A stretch of DNA of 8,263 nt from Paracoccaceae bacterium (GTDB lineage Bacteria > Pseudomonadota > Alphaproteobacteria > Rhodobacterales > Rhodobacteraceae): positions 1 to 8,263 of the forward strand of contig SKOX01000044.1 in NCBI GenBank assembly GCA_007119835.1. The letters are read 5' to 3'. The notes below the pieces were generated by a model that saw only the letters and a list, made by a program, of their open reading frames with translations, was not told the DNA's origin and ran no database searches. Within the stretch, counting starts at the first letter, position 1. The number at the start of each line of letters is the position of its first letter. A program made the translations under genes and the position numbers. Shown in pieces: positions 6,322 to 8,263 of this stretch.

Positions 6322-7218
6322 ATGCGTCCGCAGCTTCCCGCCAGCCGCACGTCGTCCACCGAGCTGCTCGGCATCGGCATGATGCTGGCCGGCATGTTCC
6401 TGTTCGCGCTCAACGACGCGATCGGCAAGTGGCTGGTCGCGACCTACAGCGTCGGCCAGGTGGTGCTGATCCGCAGCCTGTTCGGCCTCGCCGTGCTCGC
6501 CGTGCTGCTCCGCGCCTCCGGCTTCGTCTCGGTGCTGCGCGTCGAGCGGCCGCCGGTGCAGGCGGCGCGGGTCGTCTTCTCGACGGCGGAGGTGTTCTGC
6601 TTCTACACCGCCGTCACCTACCTGCCGCTCGCCGACGTGATGACCTACTGGCTCGCGGCGCCGATCTACGTCGCGGCGCTGTCGCCCTTCCTGCTCGGCG
6701 AGCGGGTCGGCCCGCTGCGCTGGGCGGCCGTCGCCATCGGCTTCGTCGGCGTCCTGATCGCGCTCGCCCCGTCCGGCGCCGTGGCGCCCGTCGCCACGGT
6801 CGCCGCCGTGATCGGCAGCCTCAGCTTCGGCCTGATGATCGTCACCGGCCGCACCCTCCGCGGCACCCCGGACAAGACGCTGGTGTTCTGGCAGACGGCC
6901 GGCGCGCTCGCCGCCGGGCTCGTCTTCGCGCCGTTCGCCTGGGTGCCGCCGACGCCGCTCGACTTCGCGCTGCTCGGCCTGCTCGGCGTGGTCGCCATGG
7001 GCGCGCATATCTGCGTGAACCGGGCGCTGAAGCTCGCCGACGCCGCGACCGTGGCGCCGATGCAGTACACCCTCCTGCCGTTCGCGATCGTGCTCGGCTA
7101 CCTCTTCTTCCGCGACGTGCCGGGGCCGACGATGCTCGTCGGCGCCGCGATCATCGTCGGCTCGGGTCTCGTCATCTTCTACCGCGAGCGCGCGGCCGCC
7201 CGCCGCGACGCGGCTTGA
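6322..7218 (+). CDS. EamA/DMT-superfamily transporter
   Basis: A 298-residue inner-membrane protein with two tandem EamA halves (about 18-149 and 155-288) and about ten membrane spans, the normal size for this family. Visible features include an early ALNDAIGKWL (29-38), the YLPLADVMTYWLAAPIYVA region (100-118), ending that half near LLGERVGPLRW (124-134), and in the second half APMQYTLLPFAIVLGYLFF (245-263). Family members export or import small metabolites, and the substrate cannot be inferred. Start choice is uncertain: ATG 6322 gives the usual short cytoplasmic tail, with GGTAGGGG just upstream but very close; an in-frame ATG at 6292 lacks any Shine-Dalgarno and adds ten residues. It sits behind the TRAP terminator and converges on the IlvD/Edd gene with 13 bases between stops, so its link to the sugar-acid locus is only positional. 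Confidence 0.88.
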   Translation: MRPQLPASRTSSTELLGIGMMLAGMFLFALNDAIGKWLVATYSVGQVVLIRSLFGLAVLAVLLRASGFVSVLRVERPPVQAARVVFSTAEVFCFYTAVTYLPLADVMTYWLAAPIYVAALSPFLLGERVGPLRWAAVAIGFVGVLIALAPSGAVAPVATVAAVIGSLSFGLMIVTGRTLRGTPDKTLVFWQTAGALAAGLVFAPFAWVPPTPLDFALLGLLGVVAMGAHICVNRALKLADAATVAPMQYTLLPFAIVLGYLFFRDVPGPTMLVGAAIIVGSGLVIFYRERAAARRDAA

Positions 7219-7230
7219 GCGCCCGCCGCG
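7209..7230. terminator. Possible shared hairpin at convergent gene ends
   Basis: CGCGGC (7209-7214) and GCCGCG (7225-7230) form a perfect 6-bp stem with a 10-base loop. The hairpin spans the stop of the EamA-type gene (7216-7218) and ends just before the stop of the IlvD/Edd gene (7232-7234). There is no T-run. The short stem in GC-rich DNA makes this tentative, but the position between two convergent stops only 13 bases apart fits a bidirectional terminator. Confidence 0.3.
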
Positions 7231-7231
7231 A

Positions 7232-8263
7232 TCAGTGGTTGTCGCGCGGCATGCCCTTCTCCTGGACGATCCGCTGGTAGGCGACGGCCGGCTTCAGCAC
7301 CATCCCGCCCTCGAGCTGATCCACCATGCCCCGCTGGATCTCCTGCCACGGGGTCTGGTGGGCGGGATAGCTGTAGCCGCCCTCCGCCTCGAACGCCCGC
7401 CTGCGCTCGGCGAGTTCCTCGTCCGACACGAGCATGTCGGCCGTCCCCTTGTTGAGGTCGATCCGGACCCGGTCGCCGGTCATGAGCAGCGCGAGCCCGC
7501 CGCCCGCCGCCGCCTCCGGCGAGGCGTTGAGGATCGAGGCCGAGCCGGAGGTGCCGGACTGCCGGCCGTCGCCGATGCAGGCGAGCGCCTCGACGCCCTT
7601 CCGGATCAGGTAGTCGGGCGGGCGCATGTTCACCACCTCCGCCCCGCCGGGATAGCCGATCGGCCCGGTGCCGCGCATGAAGAGCAGCGTGTGCTCGTCG
7701 ATCTCCAGGCTCGGGTCGTCGATGCGGTGGTGGTAGTCCTCCGGCCCGTCGAAGACGACCGCCCGGCCCTCGAAGGCGTTCGGGTCGTCCGGGTTCGACA
7801 GGTAGCGCGCGCGAAAGTCCGGCGAGATCACGCTGGTCTTCATGATCGCGCTGTCGAAGAGGTTGCCGTGCAGGACGATGAAGCCCGCGTCCTGCTTCAT
7901 TGGCTCGTCGAACGGCCGGATCACCCGCGGGTCGGCGATCGGCCGCTCCCGGCAGTTGTCGCCGATGGACCGACCGTTGACGGTCGGCGCGTCCTCGGCG
8001 ATCAGCCCCTGCTTCATCAGCTCGTTGACCACCGCCGGCACTCCGCCCGCATGGTAGTAGTCCTCGCCGAGGTATTCGCCCGCCGGCTGCAGGTTGACGA
8101 GGAGCGGCACGTGGCGCCCGTGCGTCTCCCAGTCCTTCAGCGGCACGTCGACCCCGGCGTGGCGGGCGATCGCGGTGATGTGGATCGGCGCGTTGGTCGA
8201 GCCGCCGATCGCCGAGTTGACCACGATGGCGTTGCGGAAGCTGGCCGGCGTCAGGATGTCGGA
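7232..8263 (-). CDS. IlvD/Edd family dehydratase, sugar-acid type, C-terminal part (5' end outside window)
   Basis: The reading frame is open to the window edge and shows 343 residues of a family that is about 575-600 long. Conserved blocks, numbered from the first visible residue, are [20 protein letters not shown] (11-30), [20 protein letters not shown] (54-73), [15 protein letters not shown] (133-147), [20 protein letters not shown] (200-219), [13 protein letters not shown] (229-241) and the terminal PRDNH. The [13 protein letters not shown] block and PRDNH end are what I associate with the L-arabinonate/D-xylonate dehydratase branch rather than the branched-chain amino-acid enzyme IlvD. 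These are Mg2+ and [2Fe-2S] enzymes making 2-keto-3-deoxy acids. The serine-rich GRQSGTSGS segment holds the catalytic serine in the family; the cluster cysteines lie mainly in the missing N-terminal half. The GTG near 8224 is an internal valine, not a start. Confidence 0.93.
   Translation of the reverse strand, partial: SDILTPASFRNAIVVNSAIGGSTNAPIHITAIARHAGVDVPLKDWETHGRHVPLLVNLQPAGEYLGEDYYHAGGVPAVVNELMKQGLIAEDAPTVNGRSIGDNCRERPIADPRVIRPFDEPMKQDAGFIVLHGNLFDSAIMKTSVISPDFRARYLSNPDDPNAFEGRAVVFDGPEDYHHRIDDPSLEIDEHTLLFMRGTGPIGYPGGAEVVNMRPPDYLIRKGVEALACIGDGRQSGTSGSASILNASPEAAAGGGLALLMTGDRVRIDLNKGTADMLVSDEELAERRRAFEAEGGYSYPAHQTPWQEIQRGMVDQLEGGMVLKPAVAYQRIVQEKGMPRDNH

Noticed and set aside
6031..7008. 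Minus-strand open frame opposite the EamA-type transporter
   Set aside because: Low-complexity charged composition with no domain signal; the plus strand encodes a complete EamA protein.
8222..8224. GTG as the start codon of the IlvD/Edd dehydratase
   Set aside because: The frame stays open to the window end and the upstream residues ([13 protein letters not shown]) continue the conserved family sequence, so this is an internal valine of a gene that begins outside the window.

Overview
The window is high-GC, gene-dense DNA. It has tightly coupled genes (GTGA/ATGA stop-start overlaps), frequent GTG starts and a TRAP transporter next to sugar-acid enzymes. This is typical of alphaproteobacteria of the Hyphomicrobiales/Rhodobacterales type. 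That placement is inferred from style and protein flavour; no rRNA or other marker gene is present. No tRNA, rRNA, CRISPR, insertion sequence, phage or plasmid gene was seen.

Layout. (1) Left edge, plus strand: the last 26 codons of one short-chain dehydrogenase (SDR), overlapping by GTGA a complete second SDR (78-818). (2) Convergent to these, minus strand: a two-gene operon of denD (D-erythronate dehydrogenase family, 2075-3061) followed with an ATGA overlap by an enolase-superfamily acid-sugar dehydratase (870-2078). (3) A 151-base divergent control region (3062-3212). (4) Plus strand: a complete TRAP transporter in the order small membrane subunit, large membrane subunit, binding protein (dctQ-dctM-dctP, 3213-6112), closed by a perfect 12-bp hairpin. 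(5) A separate EamA/DMT-type transporter (6322-7218). (6) Convergent to it at the right edge, minus strand: the C-terminal 343 residues of an IlvD/Edd-family sugar-acid dehydratase that runs out of the window.

Together this reads as an uptake and catabolism locus for a sugar acid (aldonate or tetronate class). The TRAP system would import the acid. The two dehydratases and the SDR-type dehydrogenases would oxidise and dehydrate it. The known tetronate route (DenD with the OtnI isomerase, OtnK kinase and OtnC aldolase) is not complete here: only DenD is present. DenD is instead translationally coupled to an enolase-superfamily dehydratase, so the true substrate and route are open. The most useful leads are this denD-dehydratase pairing, the unassigned active-site pattern of the dehydratase, and a possible non-phosphorylating dehydratase-SDR pathway. 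I saw nothing that requires a wholly new kind of system; the novelty, if any, is metabolic.
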